Positions 18,017 to 27,104 of a stretch of DNA of 64,000 bases are shown piece by piece (the first letter of the stretch is position 1; every line of letters starts with the position of its first letter). The DNA lies in contig JAIFNA010000011.1 in the NCBI GenBank assembly GCA_020048055.1, forward strand, positions 85,021-149,020, read 5' to 3'. The notes beneath the pieces are model-generated. The model saw nothing but the letters and a program-made list of their open reading frames with translations. It was not told the DNA's origin and searched no databases. The stretch comes from Arcobacter sp. (GTDB lineage: Bacteria; Campylobacterota; Campylobacteria; Campylobacterales; Arcobacteraceae). The translations under genes and the position numbers were made by a program.

Positions 18017-21000
18017 ATGAAAATAGCTATAAGTTTATGTTTATCGATGACACTAGCTAGTGTCTTTGTTGGTTGTAATGGTGGAGATTCATCTCAAAAT
18101 GATACCTCTAATGTTGTTACGGTTGAGCGTGGTGCAGTCTTAGAAGCTGAGGTAAAAGATGCAAGTGGACAAATTGCAAAAGTAACACAATTTAATAACT
18201 ACAAATTTGATAATGAGATAAAGTATCCGATTAGTGTGACTGGTGGTTTTATTGATGTTGATGATTCTGGTGACAAAAATCAAGGTGATATTCCTCTTAC
18301 ATTTCCTCTAAAAGCTGATTTTGGAAAAAATATCACACTTATTACAACTGCAATTTCAGACTCAAGCCAAGAGGTAAGAACTCAAAGACTTGATGCAATG
18401 GCTAGAGATTTGAATATTAGTAAAGATGAGTTGTTAAAGTTACCTTCTGAGAGTTTTGATAGCTCGATTTTGTCAAATGAACTTTTTAAAGTTTTAAAAG
18501 AAAACAACACAACCGATTTAACTCAAATTGTAACTAACTTAACAAGTCATCCAATAATTACTAATTTCAAAACAAAAAAAGATTCAGTTGATACTACAAA
18601 AGATAAAAAAGAGTTTGCTATAAATCTAGAAAAAGAGTATGTGGAAAACTTAGCACAAACTGGAAAAGTTACAAAAATTGAGTATGAAGATATAAAAAAT
18701 ACCCTTACAAATAAAGCATTTGAACTTTCTATTTTTCATGTGAATGATGTTCACTCACACATTACAAGCGAAGATTTAAGCTACACAATAAATGGAGTTT
18801 CAAAAAAAGTTCAAACAGGTGGATACGCTAGGATAGCGACAAAACTTAATGAATTAAAAACAGCAAAACCAAACTCTCTTACTTTAAATGCTGGAGATGC
18901 GTTTCAGGGAACTTTGTACTACTCTTTATTTAAAGGTGAAGCAGACGCAACGGCTATGAATCTTATCCCATGGGATGCATATACATTAGGAAATCATGAG
19001 TTCGATGATGGCGATATTGGATTAAAAAGCTTTTTAGATAGATTGGATAAAAAGATTCCTGTTGTCTCAGCAAATGTTGTTCCAAGTTCAACAAATATTC
19101 TAAAAGATTATTGGAAGCCATATATTATAAAAGATATAAATGGGCAAAAAGTTGGGATTATTGGGATAGATACAGCTTCAAAAACAAAAAATTCATCAAA
19201 TCCAAGTAGTGAAATTACATTTTTAAATGAAGTTGAAACTGCACAAAAATATATAGATGAAATAAATGGAAAAGGTGTTGATAAAATTGTTTTATTAACA
19301 CACCAAGGTCTTAATAATGACTTATCGATGGCAAAAAAATTAACTGGTGTGGATGTTATAATCGGTGGGGATTCACACACATTGATGGGGGATTTCTCTA
19401 ATATTGGATTAAAAAGTGTTACAAATTCTTATCCACTTCAAGCAAAAGCAAAAGATAATAAAAAAGTTTGTATAGCTCATGCTTGGGAATACGCACATAT
19501 TTTGGGAAATTTAGACGTTGTATTTAATGATAAAGGTGAAGTTATAGCATGTGATGGAAAACCTTTATTATTGGTAAATGAAGACTTAAATGTTACAAAT
19601 AAAAATATTGCTGTTACGGCTGAAAATAGTATGGCAGTAGCAGCAATAAAAAGTTTTGAAAACCAAGTTGCGACGAAAAAAGCCACTCAAATAGGTATTT
19701 CATCACAAAAACTAGGACACAACAGAATACCTGGAGATAAACAAGATGGTGTTTCTATTTTACCACTCGGAAGCGATATAGCTCCAATAGTTGCAAAATC
19801 TTTTTACGATTTGAGTAATTTAGCTGATGCTTGTATCCAAAATGGAGGTGGTGTTAGAGTTGCTGTTGAGAGTGGAAAAATCACTCTCGGTGATGCTTAT
19901 ACGCTTTTACCTTTTGCGAATACTTTGTTTGAAATAAAAATGACAGGTAAAGAGATAAAGCAAGTTTTAGAAGATGCTTTAAATGCTACTTATGCTATTG
20001 GCGGTTCAACTGGTTCTTTCCCTTACTCTTATGGCTTGAGATATGACATTGATGCTAGTTTATCTGATAATAACAGAATCTCTAATCTTGAAATAAAAGA
20101 TAGAAAAACTGGAGTTTGGGGAAATATTGAAGCTGATAAGATGTATACAATAGTTACAAATTCATTTACAGCTGGCGGAAAAGATGGTTATTTGACATTT
20201 AAAACGGTTCAAGATAAAAGAGGTGCTGGAGTTGATACGTATCTTGATTATGCTATGAGTTATGTAAAATATGTTGAAAATAAAACACTAAAAGGTGAAA
20301 ATATCACTAAATTGCCCAACGAAGATCACCCAATAAAAAGCTATAAAAATAAATTAGGTGAAGCTATAAAATTTGAAATCAGCGATATTAAAAAAATAAC
20401 AAATTATGAAAGCACAAAAGTAGCAGGTAGTGAAATTGTAGCTTACGATGAAGTTTCTAAAAAAATATTTGTAACAAATGGTGCCGAAAATAAAATTGAT
20501 ATTTTGCAACTAAGTTATGACAAAGCGACAAATATTTCAACTTCAAATAAAGTAAGTTCAATTGATTTGGGTACTTATGGTGCAAGCGTTCAAAGTGTAG
20601 CTGTTAAAAATGAAAAAGTTGCAGTTGCCCTTGGAAGTGCAAATAAAGCTCAAATTAAAGGTTCTGTTGTTATTTTTGATACAACCGGAAATCATATAAA
20701 AACAGTAGAAGCTGGATATCTTCCTGACATGGTAACTTTCAACGAAAGTGGATCAAAAATAGTTGTTGCAAATGAGGGCGAACCTGATGCAAACTATGTT
20801 GACCCAATTGGCTCAGTTGGAATTATAGATGTAGCAAATAATTATGCTTATAGTGATGTTGCTTTTGAAAGTGTGACAATTCCAGAAAATGTGATTATAA
20901 AAAAAGGCTCAAATGCTTCTGTTGATTTGGAACCGGAATATATAACTGTAAAAAATGATATAGCTTATGTAACTCTTCAAGAGAATAATGCTTTAGCAAT

Positions 21001-21787
21001 AGTCGATTTAAATACAAAAAATGTAAGTGTAAAAGCGTTAGGATTTAAAGATTATTCACAAGATAGCAACTCACTTGATATAGAAGAGGATGGAATTATT
21101 GAATTTAAAACATATAAAAATCTTTATGGTATGTATATGCCAGATTCAATTGCTTCGTATAATGTCGCTTCAAGTACATACCTTGTAACAGCAAATGAAG
21201 GAGATGGAAGAGAGTGGGGAAGTTATGTAAATGATGCAAAAATCTCAAAACTTCTAAAAGATTCTAAATTAAGCGATGAACTAAAGGCAATTTATACTGG
21301 TGAAAAAAATGATTTAAAAGTTCACACGGAGCTAGGTTTAGTAAATGGAAAATATGAAAAACTTTATACTTTTGGGGGAAGAAGTTTTTCTATCTGGGAT
21401 AATAATGGTGCTTTAGTTTTTGATAGTAAAAATGAATTAGAAAAATTAACACAAACAAATATGCCAGCTCTATTTAACCAAGAAGATGGAGTACTTGATG
21501 GAAGAAGTGGAAATAAAGGTGTTGAACCTGAAGCTTTAGCTATTGGGGAGATTCAAGGTAGTGTTTTTGCTTTTGTTGGACTTGAAAGACAAAATGCTAT
21601 TGTTGTTTTTGATATCACAAATCCTTCAAATGTTAAATTTTCAACATATATTCAAACAAAAGATAATGGAGGAACTTCACCTGAGGGGATGAAGTTTGTT
21701 TCTGCTTCAAACTCACCAACTGGAAATCCACTTTTAATGGTAGCCTATGAAGTAAGTGGCTCAACAGCTGTTTATGAAATAAAATAA
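18017..21787 (+). CDS. Lipoprotein 5'-nucleotidase fused to a choice-of-anchor I domain
   Basis: 1256 residues. The lipobox SVFVGC ends a 19-residue signal peptide, so Cys20 would be lipidated. After a 210-residue variable region comes a calcineurin-like phosphoesterase domain (IFHVNDVHSH, NAGDAFQGT, LGNHEFDDGD, HQGL, GGDSH). The 5'-nucleotidase C-terminal domain follows (QNGGGVRV, LPFANTLF, NSFTAGGKDGYLTF). The last 450 residues form a beta-propeller of the choice-of-anchor I type (VTFNESGSKIVVANEGEPD, TANEGDGREWGSY, GVEPEALAIG). It probably hydrolyses nucleotides at the cell surface for phosphate or purines. ATG 18017 is preferred over an ATG 15 bases earlier because AAAGGGAAAA separates them. 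Confidence 0.88.
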   Translation: MKIAISLCLSMTLASVFVGCNGGDSSQNDTSNVVTVERGAVLEAEVKDASGQIAKVTQFNNYKFDNEIKYPISVTGGFIDVDDSGDKNQGDIPLTFPLKADFGKNITLITTAISDSSQEVRTQRLDAMARDLNISKDELLKLPSESFDSSILSNELFKVLKENNTTDLTQIVTNLTSHPIITNFKTKKDSVDTTKDKKEFAINLEKEYVENLAQTGKVTKIEYEDIKNTLTNKAFELSIFHVNDVHSHITSEDLSYTINGVSKKVQTGGYARIATKLNELKTAKPNSLTLNAGDAFQGTLYYSLFKGEADATAMNLIPWDAYTLGNHEFDDGDIGLKSFLDRLDKKIPVVSANVVPSSTNILKDYWKPYIIKDINGQKVGIIGIDTASKTKNSSNPSSEITFLNEVETAQKYIDEINGKGVDKIVLLTHQGLNNDLSMAKKLTGVDVIIGGDSHTLMGDFSNIGLKSVTNSYPLQAKAKDNKKVCIAHAWEYAHILGNLDVVFNDKGEVIACDGKPLLLVNEDLNVTNKNIAVTAENSMAVAAIKSFENQVATKKATQIGISSQKLGHNRIPGDKQDGVSILPLGSDIAPIVAKSFYDLSNLADACIQNGGGVRVAVESGKITLGDAYTLLPFANTLFEIKMTGKEIKQVLEDALNATYAIGGSTGSFPYSYGLRYDIDASLSDNNRISNLEIKDRKTGVWGNIEADKMYTIVTNSFTAGGKDGYLTFKTVQDKRGAGVDTYLDYAMSYVKYVENKTLKGENITKLPNEDHPIKSYKNKLGEAIKFEISDIKKITNYESTKVAGSEIVAYDEVSKKIFVTNGAENKIDILQLSYDKATNISTSNKVSSIDLGTYGASVQSVAVKNEKVAVALGSANKAQIKGSVVIFDTTGNHIKTVEAGYLPDMVTFNESGSKIVVANEGEPDANYVDPIGSVGIIDVANNYAYSDVAFESVTIPENVIIKKGSNASVDLEPEYITVKNDIAYVTLQENNALAIVDLNTKNVSVKALGFKDYSQDSNSLDIEEDGIIEFKTYKNLYGMYMPDSIASYNVASSTYLVTANEGDGREWGSYVNDAKISKLLKDSKLSDELKAIYTGEKNDLKVHTELGLVNGKYEKLYTFGGRSFSIWDNNGALVFDSKNELEKLTQTNMPALFNQEDGVLDGRSGNKGVEPEALAIGEIQGSVFAFVGLERQNAIVVFDITNPSNVKFSTYIQTKDNGGTSPEGMKFVSASNSPTGNPLLMVAYEVSGSTAVYEIK

Positions 21788-21790
21788 TAT

Positions 21791-21819
21791 ATTTCCCCTC
21801 TTATAAAAAGAGGGGAAAT
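21791..21819 (+). terminator. Rho-independent terminator after the nucleotidase gene
   Basis: ATTTCCCCTCTT (21791-21802) pairs perfectly over 12 bp with AAGAGGGGAAAT (21808-21819), then CTCTCTTTTTG. It lies 4 bases after the stop. Confidence 0.85.
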
Positions 21820-21952
21820 CTCTCTTTTTGCTTTAATATTATCTCTACACTTTTTAATATACACTTGTATCGCATTTTTAAAAATCGTAAAATCTTATTT
21901 CTTCTTATTTTAATACTGATACAATATTTAAATTTTTTTGAAAAGGGAAAAT

Positions 21953-22927
21953 ATGGAATACAAAAATTATCAGTTTGAATTTACGGGCAATGGATTTGAT
22001 TTTTTTAAAATATGGATTGTAAATATTTTATTAACAGTTGTAACTTTAGGGTTTTATTCACCTTGGGCGAAAGTTAGAACAAACAGATGGTTTTACTCAA
22101 ATACAATTTTAAATGGGGATTCTTTTGTGTATCTCGCTTCCCCTTGGCAAATTTTAAAAGGTAGATTGATTGCAGTTGGTTTTTTTATCATCTATATCAT
22201 CTCAACAGCTTTATTTCCTATCTTGTCTCTATTGTTTGTTTTGGGTTTGTTTTTGCTATTCCCTTTTATCTTGGTTAAGTTTATGAAATTTCAAGCAAAA
22301 TATAGCTCATACAGAGGGATAACTTTTGATTTTGTTGGTGGATATGTTGAGGCATTAAAAGCTTATCTATTTTTACCAATCGGTGTTGTTTTTACTTTAG
22401 GTTTATTAGCTCCTTACACAATCAAAAAACAAGTTGAATTTCTCGCAAACAACACTTATTTTGGTTCGATTCGAGGTGATTTTAGTGGAACTACTGAGCT
22501 GTATTGGAAGATATTTTTCTTTTATCTTGCTATGGCGATGCTTCTTATTTTACCTGGATTTCTAGGACTTAGTGGTGTTTTTGTTTTACTTATACCTTTG
22601 GCGTATATTGGGTTTTTACTTGGTGGGGTTTTTACAAAAGTTGTTAAAACAAATACAATGTACAACCATACAAGATTTGAAAATATCACCTTTGAAAGTA
22701 GTATGAAAACAACTTCTTTGGCTTTGATTTATACAAAAAATACAATATTATCAGTTTTAACTTTGGGGCTTTATATCCCATTTGCGATGGTAAATCTTGC
22801 AAAATACAAAGCACAAACACTAAAGCTACAAGCATCTGATTTTGAGCATTTTATAGCTCTTGAAGGTGAAACACAAAGTGCTACTGGTATGGAAGTAGCT
22901 GATATATTTGATTTAGATATCTCTTGA
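21953..22927 (+). CDS. DUF898 (YjgN family) membrane protein
   Basis: 324 residues matching the DUF898 family. It has several hydrophobic helices (about residues 20-40, 75-110, 130-165, 185-220, 255-280) and the repeated family motif LTLGFYSPWAKVRTNRWFYSNT, echoed near the end as LTLGLYIPFAMVNLAKYKAQTL. Function is unknown for the family. The start at 21953 (MEYKNY) is chosen because AAGGGAAAAT precedes it; a TTG five codons earlier is an alternative. The stop TGA overlaps the ATG of the M48 peptidase gene by one base, a coupling suggesting that the two proteins act together in the membrane. Confidence 0.85.
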   Translation: MEYKNYQFEFTGNGFDFFKIWIVNILLTVVTLGFYSPWAKVRTNRWFYSNTILNGDSFVYLASPWQILKGRLIAVGFFIIYIISTALFPILSLLFVLGLFLLFPFILVKFMKFQAKYSSYRGITFDFVGGYVEALKAYLFLPIGVVFTLGLLAPYTIKKQVEFLANNTYFGSIRGDFSGTTELYWKIFFFYLAMAMLLILPGFLGLSGVFVLLIPLAYIGFLLGGVFTKVVKTNTMYNHTRFENITFESSMKTTSLALIYTKNTILSVLTLGLYIPFAMVNLAKYKAQTLKLQASDFEHFIALEGETQSATGMEVADIFDLDIS

Positions 22928-23919
22928 TGTTTAGTGGAAAATTATTTAATTCTAAAAGCTCAAAGGCTGCAAAGGTAACTTTTTACTTTGACAATCACCA
23001 TCTAAAATATGATACAAGCGATGGTGATGTTGAGGTTTTAATCTCTAAAATAGAGGTAATATCATCTTCTTATGCAGATACCATTGTGATGTTATTTCCT
23101 GATGGCTCACAACTTCATTCTGATGATAAAGCAGTGCTTAAAAACTTAACCAGTAGTGATACATTTTTGGAAAAAATAGCAACAAAAATAGAAAATAAAA
23201 AAATAGGAGTTTTTATAGGTTCCATCTTTGCTGTTTTGCTTTTGGTGTTTGTTTTTCTTTTTTTAATCCCATCTGTTTCAAAGGTATTTATCAAGATTAT
23301 CCCAGATGAGGTCGCTTTTGAATTAAATAGTGCGAGTCTGGAGGCATTAGAAAATTCATATTTTGAAACAACAAAAATTTCACAGCAAAAACAAAATGAA
23401 CTAAATAATAGTCTAGCAAAATTATGTAGTTCTGGTGATTGCCCAAAATACACACTTTTATTTCGTAATTCACCAATTATAGGTGCAAATGCTTTTGCTT
23501 TGATGGGCGGTGAAATAGTTGTAACTGATGATTTGGTAAAACTTGGGACAAATGATGAAATAGTGTCTGTTTTGGCTCATGAAGTGGGACATATTTATTA
23601 TCAGCATGGCTATGAGCTTTTTTTAAATTCATTGGGATTAAATGTTGTATTTACACTTATGCTAGGTGATGTTAGCGGTTTGTCTAGTTTTGTCCTTAAC
23701 TTACCTATTGTTTTAATCCAAAATGGATATTCAAGAGATATGGAGAGAGATGCCGATAAATTCGCAACAAAACTCCTACAAAATGGTGGAATATCATCTA
23801 AAGTCTTTGAAAGTATTTTAAATAAACTAAACAAAAACCATGGAGATGCAAATGAAATTGGAACATTTTTTAGTACACATCCAAGCACAAATGAGAGGAT
23901 TACAAATATTACAAAGTAA
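22927..23919 (+). CDS. Membrane-anchored M48 family zinc metallopeptidase
   Basis: 330 residues. An N-terminal cytoplasmic beta domain (1-90) is followed by a membrane helix (about 94-116) and a periplasmic peptidase domain. The zinc site is HEVGH at residues 218-222 (VLAHEVGHIYYQH), with ERDADKFA supplying the third ligand. The substrate-cleft segment NAFALMGGEIVVTDDLV is also clear. This is the HtpX/Ste24/BepA superfamily. Its cytoplasmic N-domain and its pairing with DUF898 distinguish it from HtpX. It is likely an envelope quality-control protease. The start overlaps the upstream stop by one base. Confidence 0.88.
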   Translation: MFSGKLFNSKSSKAAKVTFYFDNHHLKYDTSDGDVEVLISKIEVISSSYADTIVMLFPDGSQLHSDDKAVLKNLTSSDTFLEKIATKIENKKIGVFIGSIFAVLLLVFVFLFLIPSVSKVFIKIIPDEVAFELNSASLEALENSYFETTKISQQKQNELNNSLAKLCSSGDCPKYTLLFRNSPIIGANAFALMGGEIVVTDDLVKLGTNDEIVSVLAHEVGHIYYQHGYELFLNSLGLNVVFTLMLGDVSGLSSFVLNLPIVLIQNGYSRDMERDADKFATKLLQNGGISSKVFESILNKLNKNHGDANEIGTFFSTHPSTNERITNITK

Positions 23920-24018
23920 ATAATATTTGTAATAAAAATGTAGTAATTGCCCCTTTTAATAGTAACTTTATATAGTTTGATATGCTATGATTTTATTTAT
24001 TAATAAATAGGGGTTGAT

Positions 24019-24906
24019 ATGGAACAAATCATTTTTATAATTTTCTTACTTGTTGTTGGTTACTGTTTAAAATTTTTTGATTTTCAACAAAATTTTGCTC
24101 AAGGATTAAATCTTTTTATAATCTACATTACAATTCCTGCGACAGTTTTACTACAAGTTCCAAAAATACATTTTGATACAACATTCTTACTTCCCGCTGT
24201 TATACCTTATGTTGTTTTGATTGTTTCTATTTTGATAGTTCGTATATTTTTTAAAAATGAATCAGACAATACAAAAGCAGCCCTTTATTTGGTTATACCA
24301 CTTTGCAACACCTCATTTTTTGGTTTCCCGATGCTTGAAGCTTTAGTTGGAACTGAAGCTATAAGATATGGAGTCGTTTACGATTTATTTGGTAGCTTTG
24401 TTATTTTAACTTTATATGGTGGCTTTATAGTTGCATATTTTAGTGGTGATGTGGTAAATAGAAAAACAGTTACGAAACGAATCTTAGTATTTCCACCTTT
24501 TGTAGCATTATTCGTCTCTTTGATTATTGGTGAATTACCAAGTGTTACGATTCCATACGCAGAAACACTATCAAAAACACTTGTTCCTCTTGCTATGATA
24601 AGTGTTGGATTTTCTTTACAGCTTAGACTTGCTGAGGAGAAAGTTGTTTTCTTTAAAGCACTTTTTGTAAAAATGTTTGTATTGCCATCGATTGTTTTTG
24701 CTATTTTATATTTTATGGAGTTTAGGGGAATTATTGCACTTACAACTTTATTGGAATCTGCTATGCCATCTATGATAACAGCTGGAGCTTTAGCAATAAA
24801 TGCAGGTTTTGCACCACGATTAACCGCTGCTCTTGTAGGATATGGGATACTTTTAGCACTACTTAGCGTGTCTATGTTTAAACACTTGTTTGTTTATTTT
24901 ACATAA
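24019..24906 (+). CDS. AEC family (auxin efflux carrier-like) transporter
   Basis: 295 residues with about ten hydrophobic segments. Family-typical features are the N-terminal half with NLFIIYITIPATVLLQVPK, the intramembrane LCNTSFFGFPMLEALVG motif and the C-terminal mirror ESAMPSMITAGALAINAGF. AEC proteins export organic acids or amino acids by a membrane-potential-driven mechanism. The substrate here is unknown. The ATG follows AGGGGTTGAT. The gene is monocistronic and convergent with the alcohol dehydrogenase gene. Confidence 0.88.
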   Translation: MEQIIFIIFLLVVGYCLKFFDFQQNFAQGLNLFIIYITIPATVLLQVPKIHFDTTFLLPAVIPYVVLIVSILIVRIFFKNESDNTKAALYLVIPLCNTSFFGFPMLEALVGTEAIRYGVVYDLFGSFVILTLYGGFIVAYFSGDVVNRKTVTKRILVFPPFVALFVSLIIGELPSVTIPYAETLSKTLVPLAMISVGFSLQLRLAEEKVVFFKALFVKMFVLPSIVFAILYFMEFRGIIALTTLLESAMPSMITAGALAINAGFAPRLTAALVGYGILLALLSVSMFKHLFVYFT

Positions 24907-24944
24907 GTATGATTTCAAAATTTTTCTTGAAAATGAAAATAAGT

Positions 24945-26093
24945 TTATAGTGCCATCTTTAAGATATTTTCTATAACACAAGGGGTGTAAACTTTTTCAA
25001 GTCCACCTCTTAAGCGAGCCAAATCTGTCCCCATGGTTGAAAGTTCTTCAATATCCTTTTCACAAATACCAAGTTCCCCAAGTCGTACAGGCGCACCAAT
25101 TTTTTTAAACCAAGCTTCAAGTGCATCTATTCCCTCATTTGAAGTGTTTAGATCAAAAATACTCTTGGCAAATCTTTCAAATTGTGCTTTGTTTTGATTT
25201 TCATACCACTTCATCCATGCTGGTATAACAACACTAAGCCCAGCACCATGAGCTACATTAAACTTAGCACTAAGTGGAAGTTCAATGATATGGTTTGGAA
25301 ATGAAAACCCAGAAATTCCAGTTTGCATCAGTCCATTTAGAGCCAAACAGCTTGCCCACATAAACTGCCCACGTGCTTCATAATTTACGGGATCTTTTAA
25401 AATCATCTCTGTTGATTCTATGATTGTTAAAATAACACTCTCACACAGTCTATCCACAAAACTATTTGGTTTTTGTTTTGTGAAATACCCCTCAATAACA
25501 TGGCTAATAGCATCAACAGCACTGTATACCAAATAATCATTTGGAACACCCAATGTTAGCATAGGATTTAGAGCTGATGCTAATGGATAAATCAAAGCTG
25601 AATTGGTATTGTATTTTTGAAGTGTATCATCGTTTGTAACGACGCTATTGCCGTTCATTTCACTTCCTGTTGCAGCCAATGTCAAGATTGTGTATAGAGG
25701 AAGTGCTTTTTTGATAAGTGCTTTTTTGGTAAAAAAATCCCACACATCCCCCTCATAGCAAACACCAGCAGCAATAGCTTTTGCTTCATCAAGTACAGAA
25801 CCGCCACCAATCGCAACAATCGCATCAATTTTAAATTCCCTGCAAAGTTTTATACCTTCGTTTGTGTGTGAAAGAAGAGGGTTTGCACTCACCCCTTCAA
25901 ACACAAATACAGTATGTCCAAAAGAGATTAGTTCATTTTGGATACTTTCTAATAATCCTGATTTTCGAGCAGAACTTTTCCCACTTACTAAAAAAATATT
26001 TTTAAATGATTTATCGATATTTTCAATTAAAGTGTGTTGACTGTTTGTTCCAAAATATATTTTTGTGGGGTTTGAAAATTGAAAATTATCCAT
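24945..26093 (-). CDS. Iron-containing alcohol dehydrogenase (YqhD/BdhA-like)
   Basis: 382 residues of the type III iron-dependent ADH family. The N-terminus FSNPTKIYFGTNS and the nucleotide-binding AIVAIGGGSVLDEAKAIAAG match the YqhD/butanol dehydrogenase branch, which reduces aldehydes with NADPH. Metal ligands are expected in DAISHVIEGYF and NVAHGAGLSVVIPAWM, both present, and TLAATGSEMNGNSVV is the usual loop. No clear ribosome site precedes the ATG. Upstream lies degraded sequence with no further genes on this strand. Confidence 0.9.
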   Translation of the reverse strand: MDNFQFSNPTKIYFGTNSQHTLIENIDKSFKNIFLVSGKSSARKSGLLESIQNELISFGHTVFVFEGVSANPLLSHTNEGIKLCREFKIDAIVAIGGGSVLDEAKAIAAGVCYEGDVWDFFTKKALIKKALPLYTILTLAATGSEMNGNSVVTNDDTLQKYNTNSALIYPLASALNPMLTLGVPNDYLVYSAVDAISHVIEGYFTKQKPNSFVDRLCESVILTIIESTEMILKDPVNYEARGQFMWASCLALNGLMQTGISGFSFPNHIIELPLSAKFNVAHGAGLSVVIPAWMKWYENQNKAQFERFAKSIFDLNTSNEGIDALEAWFKKIGAPVRLGELGICEKDIEELSTMGTDLARLRGGLEKVYTPCVIENILKMAL

Positions 26094-26159
26094 TTGTTTG
26101 TTATCGCTTTGCTTTAAATTTGAATCGATTTTATCGCGACATTGGTAAAATCTTGCTAA

Positions 26160-26390
26160 AAATTTAAATCAAAAAAACATCATATAGAACAACTTTCAGC
26201 AATTGCAAATAATGAGATATTAGCAATCGATTCAAGAACATCATATACTATTAAAAGCTCGCTAGAAGATATGGGACTAATCAGTAAAATAGATAGGGGC
26301 AAATATAGGATAAATGATATTTTTTTAAATATTACACTGAAAAATTTAACACTTCAAATTGAGGATTTTGTGAAGAAAACGCGCGATTGA
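26160..26390 (+). pseudogene. C-terminal winged-helix fragment of a lost gene
   Basis: An open frame of 76 codons begins directly after a TAA at 26157 with no start codon or ribosome site, and ends at TGA 26390. It reads HHIEQLSAIANNEILAI... then SRTSYTIKSSLEDMGLISKI and RGKYRINDIFLNITLKN. This looks like a winged-helix domain at the end of a DNA-binding or AAA-ATPase protein. The rest is missing upstream, where the alcohol dehydrogenase gene now sits. It is probably a remnant of a deleted gene. Confidence 0.55.
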
Positions 26391-26499
26391 AAACTTTGTT
26401 TTTCTAGTTGCAAAGCTTTAGCTTTGAAATTTATACTGAAATTTATATCCCTATCTGCATTCCCAATCTCCATATTGGGAGCGAGTAAGCCATTTTCAT
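26391..26499. other. Short non-coding stretch beside the remnant
   Basis: This contains a hairpin, GCAAAGCTTTAGCTTTG (about 26420), and a CCCAATCTCCATATTGGGAG stem (about 26461-26480) just downstream of the TIGR03643 gene on the minus strand. The second may end that transcript. No coding sequence is apparent. Confidence 0.4.
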
Positions 26500-26826
26500 T
26501 TACCAAGGACCTTGAAATCTATTTGGTTTATGATCACATTTTTTGGTATGTTTTGTGATTCGCCCTTGAACTCTTTTTCTCCATCTGTCATATGCTTTTT
26601 TACTTATAAGTGTTCTCATTTTATTTTTAAGTTGATTTTCTGTAAGCCCAAATTGAGAATATATAATATCAAAAGGAAGTCTATCTTGCCATGCCATCTC
26701 AATAAGCCTATTTTCATCGCACTCTTCAAGTTCCTTATCTCGTACTTTTTTCCTTAGAGTAAAATTTGCTTTCTTGTTTGTTATTTGATTAGTTGATGAT
26801 GAAATCTTGCAGATTTGTTTTTCCAT
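26500..26826 (-). CDS. TIGR03643 (DUF2805) family protein
   Basis: A 108-residue basic protein. The core ENRLIEMAWQDRLPFDIIYSQFGLTENQL...DRWRKRVQGRITKH is the family signature (MAWxDRxPFxxI...WRxRVxGRxTKH). The function is uncharacterised; the fold looks like a small helix-turn-helix. The start at 26826 (MEKQ) is preferred to an ATG five codons upstream because GGAG, nine bases before it, falls inside those codons. From memory, members of this family are often near photolyase/cryptochrome genes. Here the next gene on the strand is a UV endonuclease, 278 bases away. Confidence 0.8.
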   Translation of the reverse strand: MEKQICKISSSTNQITNKKANFTLRKKVRDKELEECDENRLIEMAWQDRLPFDIIYSQFGLTENQLKNKMRTLISKKAYDRWRKRVQGRITKHTKKCDHKPNRFQGPW

Positions 26827-27104
26827 AATAAATATCTCCATTTGAAGTTTTGATTTTGTGTGCGATTATCCCCATCAAAATTTTTACCCCTTTTGTTTTT
26901 TTAGGGTCAGCAAGTGGTAAAAACCGAACTTTTAGGGCATCATCTTTGATTGAGAGTTGAATAAAAAAGTTTTGATTTTTCCATCTTCTATAATAGTACT
27001 CTCAATTACAAGGATTAAATATCTCCATATTTGGGATATTTTATTCTCATAATTTTGTTAATTTTAATAAAAATTAATTTGAATTCGTAGAGTTAAAATT
27101 CCAT

